From Venturia oleaginea (taxonomy: Eukaryota > Ascomycota > Dothideomycetes > Venturiales > Venturiaceae), in the NCBI GenBank assembly GCA_013176395.1, contig JABMLP010000022.1, positions 558,001 to 622,000 of the forward strand: a stretch of 64,000 nt of DNA. The letters are read 5' to 3'. This document shows, piece after piece, positions 12,244 through 22,900 of the stretch. How positions within the stretch are numbered: the first letter of the stretch is position 1; each line of letters begins with the position of its first letter. The notes beneath the pieces were generated by a model, which worked only from the letters and a program-made list of their open reading frames with translations, did no database searches and had not been told where the DNA came from. The translations under genes and the position numbers were made by a program.

Positions 12244-13975
12244 ATGCCTTCCCAAAAACGCGGTATCCGTATCGGGGGGGGGGGGGGGGGCCTCCGGTGG
12301 CTTCACCGACCGGCAACGCTCCATCCTCTCCCTCGCAAAATGTCACGTTGTTATAATCGTCGGCGACTGGATGTCAGAATGTACCATGTCCTGGCATGGC
12401 GCTGCAAAGCACGATTTCAAGAGTAAAGGAATTCCAGACGAGGAAAGAGCTGGATTATTTGATCCATCGGTTATGGATACGTTTACTCCCGCCTTGCCAT
12501 TTATTCGAGAGAAGGGAATTAAAATTGCTGTTAATGCTAGGGCTTCTGATACAGCGATGTTGGCGAAGCTGGTGAGAAGATGGTTAAGGAGAAGGGGTTG
12601 ATGCTAAGAGTGGCGTGGATTGATGGTGATGAGGTTATGGGGGTCGTTAATAAGTTGTTGGGGCAGGGGGAGAAGTTTGAGAACATATGTTTTGGCGGTG
12701 AGCTGAAAGATTGGGGATTTGAGCCTTTGGCTGCCCAGTGTTATCTGGGGGGCGCTGTGAGTATTTCGCGTAAAAACCAGCAACTATAATTGCTACTCTC
12801 TCTCCCAGGGAATTGCTGAAGCTTTCAGACACGGCGCAGTTAAGTCTAGTTCAGAGCAGAAGGAACGGACTTCATCTCAGCTAACTCGGATTAGATATTG
12901 GTAAGAGACCTGGACGGTATTGCTCAATGTAAGGGCTCGTTACTCATTACGGTTGCAGTTATTTGCGGAATAGTGACAGATGCAGCTCCAACCATAGGCG
13001 CGGCAATGTGGTACCATGTAAGTTCTAGAAGCATACGTACTTAGCTGAAGCTAGGCTAACCCTTTCGCTATGCAGAGCTAGAATTGAGATTCTGACTTCG
13101 ACCAGATTGCCGGCGCTCTTGTCGCCGGGCATCTGATTGAGTGCAGCAGTTACGCTTGCGGAGGCTATTACAGCGGATTCAAAGACTTATTCGATGGCTG
13201 CGAAAACCTTGGCTTTCCAATTGCTGAAATCCATAGCGATGGTTCTTGTACCACAGAGAAAGAGGCGGGAACCGGAGGAGAGGTCAGTCTCCAACAGTCC
13301 GTTGTCGATGTTAGCTAAGTGATTTTCTAGGTTTCGGTAGGTACAGTAGCAAGCCAATTGCTCTATGAGATCCAAGGCCCCTAATACTACGGGTCAGACG
13401 TCGTGGTAGTAATTGAAGATGTTTCCATGGTCCAAGATGGCAAGAACAGAGTCATCGTGTCTGTATCAAAGGTCGACCACCTCCAACGACGACCAAGATT
13501 GGGATCACGGCCAAAGGTGGATATCAGGCCGAGTTCCATTATTACGTCGTTGGCCTCGATCTCGAGCAGAAATTTGAGTGGATGAAGAAGCAGGTGCTAT
13601 GCTCGGGTGAAAACGTGAACAGATTTTCATGCTTGAAATTCACGTTGAATGGCTACAGCCCGCAAGATCCGGAGAACCAGGACGTAGCGACTGCAGTTGT
13701 GAGGGTAGTTGCGCAGACCCAAAACCGTTCGCTAGTCGTCAAGGATACAAAAGAAGGTACCGAGTTTCAACGGATGGTGTTTGGAAAATTTCTTGCAGTC
13801 CTGCCCGGTGGGTCGAATGCGCAAATTGAAAAATTGGGAATCTTGCTAACCTTAAATTAGGGCGCAACGATTGAGAATGATATTAGACAAAGCGCAGGAA
13901 AGGAATTCTTCGAATACTGGGCTGCGTTGATTCCTCAATCAGAATTCAAGCACGTCCAATGCTGCTGGAGAGGGA
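12244..13975 (+). pseudogene. AtuA / DUF1446 (acyclic terpene utilisation-like) protein, heavily broken
   Basis: The AtuA/DUF1446 family is associated with acyclic terpenoid and branched-chain acid catabolism; its exact reaction is poorly defined. Recognisable stretches in order: KRGIRIGG at the start, GDWMSECTMSWHGAAK, GIKIAVNARASDTAMLAKLV, FGGELKDWGFEPLAAQCYLGG, IAEAFRHGA, DAAPTIGAAMWYH, IAGALVAGHLIECSSYACGG, GSDVVVVIEDVSMV and KKQVLCSGENVNRFSCLKF. Lesions: a 17-base G run at 12274-12290 that breaks the glycine-rich start, a frameshift near 12575, a lost splice donor at 12840-12841 (TT where GT is expected), and an in-frame TAA at 13382-13384. At least two genuine introns (after YLGGA and after GTGGE) are still visible. 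The gene is certainly non-functional as read; the family call is good. Confidence 0.82.
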
Positions 13976-15066
13976 TAGGCTGGAAATAGTCTGTAATCAA
14001 CGGATACCAGAATGGCACCTGAGCCTTTGGGTATTGCTCGATTGCGACAGAGTCTCGCTCAATACAAACCCACCTTGCAGTGTCTACTGTCCTCCCATCC
14101 CTCATGACATTGGCAAGAATCGGATGCGAGATGCAGCTGCAGATCTCCAATGCGAGCCCTGACATGCGTGCTCCAGCTTCCATTCGGTGCAGACGGTAGA
14201 TGGAGTTGTTTACCCAGAAGCCTGCCCGCAGATGGCAGACACCTCCCTTGTAGAATAAATTGAGAGAAAAGGCCAAAGCTGCTGGATTGTTTAACATCCA
14301 GGTCTCACAATGAAACACAACCTAACAATCATGGGCTACGATCACGCTCCCGACGGCCACGGAGAATACATTTACGAGAATGTACGTAGTAGACACCAAG
14401 TTGGCAGGGATGCTATCAAGACGGCGCCGGCGTTTAGGGATAGACATCGAATGTATAGTGAGAGGCATAAGGAGTTGTGTAAGAAGTGGGGAGTGGAGTA
14501 TGTTGCTTAGGGTGGGACTGAGTATTAGCTCGTCTTGTCGCCATGGGTTTGGTTGGAGCTTATCTACCTGGATACTTGAGAAAATCAAGCCTTGATCTGA
14601 TGTCGTTTTGTTGACTGGGCGGACGGCGTTGTGCGTTGATGTCTGTAAGGGGTTATCATACCCGCGCCCGCCCAATATTCGATTCTGACCTGGCAGTTGA
14701 GGCGCGGTATGTGGTGAATCACCACTGATTGAAGAATCAAGCAGCATATATCGAACCAACAACGTAATAATAGAAGTTTGGGCCTGAACCAGTAAGCCGT
14801 TTTGATTCCTGGAAGAACCATCATAGAAATTTTGATAGGAGTATGTAAACAGCAAAACGCTTCGACGTCCATGGCCCATCTTCTTCGGAAACTCAAGCCT
14901 CCTTCGATCCGCATTTTATGCAGTGGCTACGGAGTTCCAAGTGAGCACATTGTGGTAGATAGGTAGCAAAAACACTGTCACGCTCACATATCAGAAGATA
15001 CTGATTACTCTCACGCGCAATCGCAAACACAACAAAGTCCCAGGTTCAAAGAAAACCTCGGAAAGA
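13976..15066. other. gene-poor stretch with two orphan ORFs
   Basis: It holds a 127-codon minus-strand ORF (13935-14318) and a 66-codon plus-strand ORF (14310-14510, ending WGVEYVA). Either could be a remnant of another gene of the decayed block, but neither matches a family I recognise. The rest shows nothing. Confidence 0.35.
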
Positions 15067-16279
15067 TTACAACTTCGCTCTCATCGCAGCCTGACCCACA
15101 ACCCCCCTAGCCTCTTCAATCAGCCCAAAACACACTTCAGCAATCGATTCCATCTCCTCTCCCACCTCCTTAGCCTGCGCACTACTTGCCTGCCTCACCG
15201 CATACCGTGCCGCTATCCCCTGGAAAATAATACTATTCCTGAACATTGCGAATGCAAGTCCCCAAGATATATCCCGATGTACTGGCATAAAACTCAATAC
15301 ACGCTTCTCTTATTGGTAACCCAGCGAGGAGATTGGAGGGATGAAATGCCTGATTTGAGTGGAGTCGTGGTGTTAGAGTGCGGGGCGTGAGGGTGTATGG
15401 TTCTAGCAGGTTTGAGATATCGGAAACGGGATGGCCGATTGTTGACATTTCCCAGCTGTAGTTGCGTTGTTAGATAAACTTCTCTTTCAGGTTTAAGAGG
15501 AGAGACGTATTCTAATATACCTATCACGCGTGGCTCGGTTTTGTGATAGACTGGGTTGTCGATTTTGAAGTCGCCGTGGATGAGGGTTGCGCGGTCTGCT
15601 GGTTGTGTTGCAGGGTCTTTGAAGGATGTGAGGAAAGTTGCTGTATGAGGGACTTGTCCTACTGCCTTTCCACTCTCGATGTCTTTGATCTTGCCTTGCG
15701 CCTCGTTGAGAGTCGTGAAAGTCTTGATCTGTCGACCATAGAACCCTCCAATTCGTCCAAAGTTCCCTAGTCCCACGTCGGATGAGATTACAGCGTGTAG
15801 TTTTCCCAATGTCCCGATAGCATCTTCCCACATCTCTTTCCTGTCCGAGGCTGAAACATCTGGGATATGTACTTCTTCAAATATACGTCCGTCGAGGAAT
15901 TCCATGATGTAGAAATCAGAGCCAATTATAGAGGAATCTATACACAGACAGTATGCCTTGGGTACAGGAACATTCGTCTTTTCAGGCGCGTGTATTGTCT
16001 TGTATTCGCGATCGACTCGGTGGGCAGTTTTCGAGATGAGCTATCCTGGGGGTTTCTTGCGCAAGGAAACATTTCTGGGAGGTGGCATCGGTGAGGAGAT
16101 ATGTTGGATTGGATTGACCAAAGCCGAACTATGGATATGTTAGTTTAAGGTTACTATGGCTATTGGACATGAAGCATTACCTGTTTAAGACTCAATGGAG
16201 TCTTGATAGCTGGAACATTGCCGTCAATATACTTCTCCAGCTTTTCCAGGTCAATGGGCTGTCTGACTTCTCCTGCCAT
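15067..16279 (-). pseudogene. APH-type phosphotransferase (ACAD10/11 kinase-like), inactivated
   Basis: The protein matches the aminoglycoside phosphotransferase-fold kinases that stand alone in fungi and form the N-terminal half of ACAD10/11. The start exon 16181-16279 gives MAGEVRQPIDLEKLEKYIDG, then intron GTAATG..CATAG. Recognisable parts: FGFGQSNPTYLLTDAT, KTNVPVPKAYCLC, DFYIMEFLDGRIF, LIHGDFKIDN (Brenner-type catalytic motif with Asp and Asn), STIGHPVSDISNLLEPYTL, and the C-terminal [21 protein letters not shown]. Lesions: a frameshift near 16050-16075, an in-frame TAG at 16041-16043 where a Lys codon is expected, an intron donor changed from GT to AT at 15509-15510, and a frameshift near 15270. 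Four independent hits make a dead gene far likelier than sequencing error. Confidence 0.87.
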
Positions 16280-16661
16280 CTTGCCGTCTTCTCAATTACT
16301 CCAAGATCTTCGTCTATTGCCAACAGTATTTCCTGCTGCGGAAGTATTGAGCTCCCCAGGGGATGCCCATGGCTTTGGCATACCGCACGTGAGACCAACC
16401 ACGGCAGTGTGCTTCATAGTGAGGGCCGGTTGTCTTCCGACATCGTAATCGTAGTGGTGGTTTGCCCGAGGAACGAGTCCAGACAGAGACAGAGCGGGGT
16501 TCAGAAGCTTGCCGCATCGGGTAGGGCAGCGCGGATAACGCTTGCTCTTCTCCAACCTCTCGGATCTCTTTTCCCTCAACGACAATCAACCATTTCTGCC
16601 ATTTACGACTAACGACTAACGAGCTTTAGAGTGATGGAAGAGAGCAATGATGCAGGGAAAT

Positions 16662-16927
16662 ACTTGCATCCAGATTCGAGGTCCAGAGAATCCGATAATG
16701 GGGGATCTTAAGGCTTACTACGTGTCAAGAGCTTTGCAGCACAGCAGGAGCTTACTTGCATCCAGATTTGGGGTCCAGAGAATTCGATAATGGGTGATCT
16801 TAAGGCTTACTACGTGTCAAGAGCTTTGCAGCACAGCAGGAGCTTACTTGCATCCAGATTTGGGGTCCAGAGAATTCGATAATGGGTGATCTTAAGGCTT
16901 ACTAAGTGTCAAGAGCTTTGCAGGAGC
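16662..16927. repeat. 92-bp tandem repeat, about 2.9 copies
   Basis: ACTTGCATCCAGATT starts at 16662, 16754 and 16846, so the period is 92 bp. Copies two and three are almost identical; the first has a few changes. The array ends about 70 bp upstream of the reductase start codon at 16999, so it occupies that gene's promoter. Confidence 0.93.
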
Positions 16928-16998
16928 TCTTGTCATCGCATTGACTATCCTCTCTCATCTCAAGTTTTGGTAGATTTCTTTTAGACACAGACTTCACA

Positions 16999-19900
16999 AT
17001 GGCACATGCTTTGGTATTTGGAAGCAGTGGGATCACAGGCTGGGCAATCACGAATCAAGTCCTCAAGGGCTATCCTACTCCAAATGCCTTCGCCAGAGTC
17101 ACAGCTCTCACGAATAGGCCCTTGGACGCACAAGATACATTATGGCCGGAAAGCGAGAAGCTCCAGCTTGTCAGCGGAGTTGACTTGATGACTGACAAGG
17201 GCCAGGAAGGACTCGAAGAAGAGCTCAAGAGCAGAGTTACTGACATGGACACTGTTTCGCACGTTTTCTTCTTCGGTGCGTTCTAAATCCACCATGAAAG
17301 ATTATGGCATCTAATTAGAATAAGCCTACATCATGGATCCCGATCCAGCAAAGGAGATTGACATCAATATCAATCTTCTCAAGAGAGCAGTCCTGGCTAC
17401 TGAAAATCTATCGGATCATTTCAGATTCTTAGTCCTTCCTACAGGAACGAAAGCATATGGCGTTCACCTAATCCAGGGGTTCCCATTCAAGAAAGACCTG
17501 CCACTCAAGGAATCACTACCCCGAATTCCAGAACCGTATGCATCCGAAATATTCTACTACAATCAAACAGATACCCTTGCCGAACTTTGCAAAGGCAAGC
17601 CCTGGACATGGTGTGAAGTCATGTGAGTCTTCGGCCCACTACACCGCTCCATCAAGTGTTCTGATGCCTTAATCTTTTCCAGCCCCGATGTCATAATAGG
17701 CTTCGTCCCAAACAACAATATATATTGCCTGTCTCAATCTCTCGCCCTATACCTCTCTCTATATCGCTATATCAATGGTCCCAACGCGACCGTCGCCTTC
17801 CCTGGCACCGCCGCCTCCTGGAAGATATACTCAAACGACTCTTTCCAAGATCTCGTTGCCAAGTTCTGCATTCATGTCTCTCTAAATCCCGAGTCTTGTG
17901 GGAATGGCGAGAGATACAACATAGCAGACAACGCGAAGCCGAGTTTATGGAGTGTAAAATGGCCAATCATCTGTGAGTTTTTTGGGTTGAATGGTGTTGG
18001 GCCACCAGAAGGAGGAGGCGGACCACAGCCCGATGATTTTTTGCAGGCTCACTTGAGAGAATGGGAGAAGATGGCGAAAGAGAATGGATTGAAAGGTGGG
18101 AGAGTGGTTAATGACCGAAGTTTTGTAGGCTTTCATTATTTCATCATGACGTGAGTAGAGTTCTTTCCCCTCTTTTGAGATGTTCCTACTAATATGGGTC
18201 ATGGTGACGCGAGCCACCCAGCGTCGCGAGCCGCATTTGGGGTTTTGGCATCTGAACTCTCTTGTTCGGAAGTCTATAAAGTTATCGCTAAAATATTCCT
18301 GATCGTCAGTCATTTCTCTTCCATACTACCACTCCATTATAAAATTTACCGCGTGTTGGTCGAACTGTCGTTCGTTTTAATGGCGCTACCAATCGCCGCT
18401 TCAAATTCTCCCCCCTGCTCTTCCGTGACTCTAGGACTCTTTCTTCGAATCAACGTGCTAATAGGAAAGTCTTATCAAGGATAAACATAATTCCAGGCTT
18501 TGATGACAATCCACTCTAGGGAATATGCGTTCGGGGAATTCCAAACGTTGGAGGAAGGGGACTTATCGCAAGCGGGGTATTTAGCGCGCCTTGGCATACA
18601 TACAAGCTTTACATAAGTGAGTACTGATTGTATCATATTTAGCATTATCGTAAATTTGAACTAGTGCATTACACTGATTGTGGCGCGAGATGGAAGGATC
18701 TCGATGTTTCTATGGCAAGCCTGCACATTCGCTCTAGTTTCCCTGCATTCTCTGTGTTGCCAGGGAAGCGACCGCCTCTCTCCCAGCAAGCAGCGACCAG
18801 ATGAGGCATACCGCTGAGGTCTTCTTGCATCTTGAACCTCAAGCTTTCACCTCTAGTTGATCTCACCATCCTGCCTGGGTGAGATGGCTACACTTCTCCA
18901 AGAAATCGTTCTTAATAGTCGCTGGCCATAACGGCGGGCGCTTAGACTGCTTAGCTGCTAAAAATATATACTGTTTTCGGGGCCTGGCTCAGTCCCCCTG
19001 CCTGTTCCCTCCGTCCTCCTTCCTCGCTTGCTTCCTTCTCGTCACTATTACTCCAGTAGACTAATATGGACAACGCCATTCAGGTACTAGCACAAGGCCT
19101 TCCGGAAGGCGTGAGTAAATCGTTTCGTGCCCTAGCAGATCAAAGCGATCCCTCGCACGACCCTCCAACATCGTGCACGCGGTCGACGTTCCATGGAGGA
19201 GAAAGCCCAAAGCCAACAGTATCTCTACCCATGGGAAGCGAAAGCTCTAATTAAGTTTCTCGTCCAGCAGGATGCTCTTGGGCGTCCTGTCCGAATCAAA
19301 TACATACGTTCGATAGCCTTCAGTCTTGCGTGCCAGCGGCCCATAGCGGACAGGCCAAGTAATCCGCCAAACAAAAACTGGCCTCAGTCCTTCTATAAAC
19401 GGCATCCGGAACTCAAGGCGAGCAAGAGCGGGGCGCTGGACTGGAATCGTTATAACATCTATGACAAGGTGGTACACTGGTTCGAGGTGATTGGGAAGGT
19501 ATTACAGGATCCAGCGGTGCATCAAGAGAATGTGTATAACATGGACGAGACTGGCATCATGCTTTCCAAGCTCAATTCTGTCAAAGTCCTTGTTGGTAAG
19601 GACAACAATCGAGGCTATCGCGGCGCGCGTGTCAAACGCACAACGATAACAGCCATCGAATGCGTAAGTAGCGACGGTAGGTATCTGAACCCAATGATAA
19701 TCTGGCCCGCGTCAAGTCACAGAGCCAACTGGGTGACGTACCCCACTCCTGGTTGGCATTATGCGTACTCCGACAGTGGATACACCGACTCCTATATCAG
19801 CTTGCAGTGGCTTAAGCTTGTATTCGACCCCCGAACCAAAGAACGAGCCAACCGAAACCCAAGGGTCCTTATTTGTGACGGCTTCGGGACGCACGAAAGT

Positions 19901-22900
19901 CTTGAGATACCGGATTTTTGTTTTGAGAACAATATCATCCTATGCCGCCTACCCTCGCATACCTCCCACAAGCTCCAGCCTTGTGATATATCAGTGTTTG
20001 GCCCATTAAAAGCAGCCTATCGCGACCAGGTTGAGCGACTGGAGCGAGGATGTGTTGGAACAATCGGCAAGCAGCATTTCACTTATTTGTACAGTCCCGC
20101 AAGAAAACAAGCGCTCACATCGAGGAACTTACGAGCTGGATGGGCCAAGGCCGGCTTATTCCCGTTCAACCCAGACAAGGTAATGAGCGATATACCGAAA
20201 CCCCTCGCTGAAATATACTCTCCGGAAACCAACAAGGCGAAGGTTAGTTCTGATACGCAAGACCAAATACCACAAACACCTACGACGCCTATGTCAGCGG
20301 AAGCTCTTACATCGCTACTTGATATGATCAAACAGGTTCCCGATAATGAGATGCACAGAGGGCACAAAGAGAGACTCCAACAGAAGCACACTAATGCGAC
20401 CCAACTATCCTTTGCTGAACGTGCCCTCCTCCGCGAACACAATCGATTTTTAGCCCAAATAAACAACGAAGCCAAACCTCGCCGATCGACAAAGTCAGAT
20501 GTACTGGGGACAGCGAAGGTGATAAGCTACGAAGATCTCGAGAAGGCGAAAGCGGAGCGTGCTGCGAAAGAGACCGCGAAAGAGGCTAAACAGGTTGAGA
20601 AAGAGATTAAGAAGGCTGAGAAAGAGGCTAAGAAGGCTGCTAGAGAGGCAGAGCAAGCTATTACGGGCAAGAGTACACGCGGCCGGAAACGCAAGAGTTA
20701 TGCAGAAGCAGATGCGACGGAGCCAAAGGACAAGGTGGCACGGATGAGCGCAACACTGGTTGCGGAGGATGAAACTGAGGCAACATCATGGAGGGCCCCA
20801 GTCGCACGGATGTATTAGTGAAGGCAGGCTTTTGTAGTTACATATGTTCTTTTTTCAATCTTTCGGCCAAACGACTGTATAGACAGGTAGCTAATAGAGA
20901 TGGAGCACGGCCTTTGCTCTCACTTTGATGTGCTTATCATGCCTCGCGATGTTCATTCCCATCTCGTTTCGTCGCCTGCTGTCGCAATCATCCCATGGCC
21001 TCCTGCTTCTCTTGCCACCTCTGTGCCTATCGAGGACGCAAGTCCTTGAAATCCATACCGTTGATAACTCCAGCACCGGCAAAGCTCCTATTATCAGCAG
21101 TAACATCCGAAATGTCTTGATTGATCTTCAACCCTTCTCCAGAAGTATTGATAAATCCGGCCAGAGCTGAGCTATCATTCGTCGCCTTGACACCCTTGAT
21201 CTTCTGCCCAGTGCGTTCATATACTGTCGCAGAGAGTACTTCCTCGCACATTTCCCGGAAAGCAATATTGGAAGCTTGCTGTTGCTTGAGCTCTTGATGG
21301 AGCTCTTGTTTGCTTTTCTCAGATTCCTCGTCCGACTCCGTCCTTCCATCAACTGAGAGTTGTTGAAGACTATACTCAATTTGCACCATCTCTGTGCCTG
21401 CTCTGCTGAGCTCTTGCTGAAGCTCGACTTCATTTACTCTTAGTATGCTATCTTTCTGGTCTTTCGCTAGGTCCTTTTGGTTGGCTACTGCTAAGCTGTT
21501 AAGCTAATTAGCTATTGGCAGGCTAGGTTTCTTACTTATAGTAAACATACAGAGTTGCTGTAGACAATGCGACGGTGAGCGTGCTTTTGCAGTCGCCGAG
21601 CTGCCCTTTGAATGTTTTGATTCTCTCCTGTCCAAATAGTCCAACCTTCCATCTATACATCCAAAATATCTTGTCCTCCTTAGAATGCTTCATCCAGTGA
21701 TCGACTTGGGACTGAAATGCCTTGCATGCTCGATCACAGTTCTCCACAGCAGGCCGAATTCGGTCGCCCAGTGTGGTTTGGGAGGAACCGTCTTGCAGTG
21801 CGTCCTTCAGGTCTTGCAACACAGGCCTGACTGCCCGAAGGTCGGCGCTGATATCCTTCACAGCGCCCGGGGCATCTCTGATATTATCGATGGTCGTGGC
21901 AAGAAACTGGGCGCTCTGAAGAGCTGCAGTAGTAATGCCTATAACAGAGGCGGTGATACTGAGAGGGTCCATCGTAAGGATGAGAATAAGAAGGACAGTT
22001 CAAACCAAGGCTTGTACATGAGATCTTGAGGAGCGAAAGAGAAGACGGCTTTTGAGGAAGAAGGCATCAAGATGAATTTTGCGGCTGAACGCAGGCACTG
22101 TAGCTGAACGCTAGCACTGCAGCTGTGGCGGGGTGTAGCAAATCATTGCGCAGGTCTTAACGTTGCCGCCGATATGAATTTTATGAGGCATCTACTTGTC
22201 AGGTATAGCATCAGGGCGATTCGGTATTGAGTACAAGAGTATATTAATGAAAGCATTCCACAAACGTAACAGCAGCGGCGATACGCAATGTCTAGCGGCT
22301 CTCTACCCCACCATCTCAACATTCAGAGCACTTCAGCGAAGGAGGGGGGCCAGAGCTTTGCCGGCATCAACCAAGGAACCATCAATTATGCCGCCAGCGA
22401 CAACACGCCATGTAGGTGCCTAATATGTGGAACATCTGTAGTAACATCGAATTGACTAGAATATTTAGACTTGAACGAGGTTCTTAATACCCTACCCACT
22501 GCTTCAGACGCGCCATTCAACGCATACCAGCGACAACACGACCCAGGATGCCTTCCTGATACGCGCGTCGACCTCCTCCAAGACATATACAGCTGGGCCA
22601 ACGGACAAGACGAGCGATGCATCTTCTGGATGAATGGCTTAGCCGGCACGGGGAAGTCGACAATTGCGCGCACCGTAGCCAGGAGATACTATGACGAGAA
22701 GCGCCTCGGAGCCAGCTTTTTCTTCTCGCGAGGCGGTGGAGATGTGGGCCACGCAGGCAAGTTCATTACGAGCATTGTGTGGCAGCTGGCGAGCAGCGTA
22801 CCCTCTCTTGACCAGTACGTTTACGATGCGATCAAAGAGCACCGCGGTATCGCGAACCAGTCTCTCCGCGATCAGTGGCAGCAACTCGTCCTACAGCCGC

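Noticed and set aside
13935..14318. 127-codon minus-strand ORF next to the AtuA pseudogene
   Set aside because: No family recognised and no supporting start or intron signals; left as an orphan ORF.
16662..16927. CRISPR-like array
   Set aside because: Whole 92-bp units are repeated without variable spacers, and the genome is eukaryotic.
1..17000. HMG-CoA reductase as part of a terpene biosynthetic cluster with the reductases nearby
   Set aside because: No terpene synthase, P450 or prenyltransferase is visible. The neighbours suggest catabolism and are dead, while HMG1 is housekeeping in type.
18914..20880. Possible separate terminal repeats (AGTCGCTGGCC / AGTCGTTTGGCC) immediately around the pogo-like transposase in the 8.1-kb insert
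   Set aside because: Only about 10 bp match, there is no matching TA on the left, and the similarity stops at once. Kept only as the main alternative to the single-element model.
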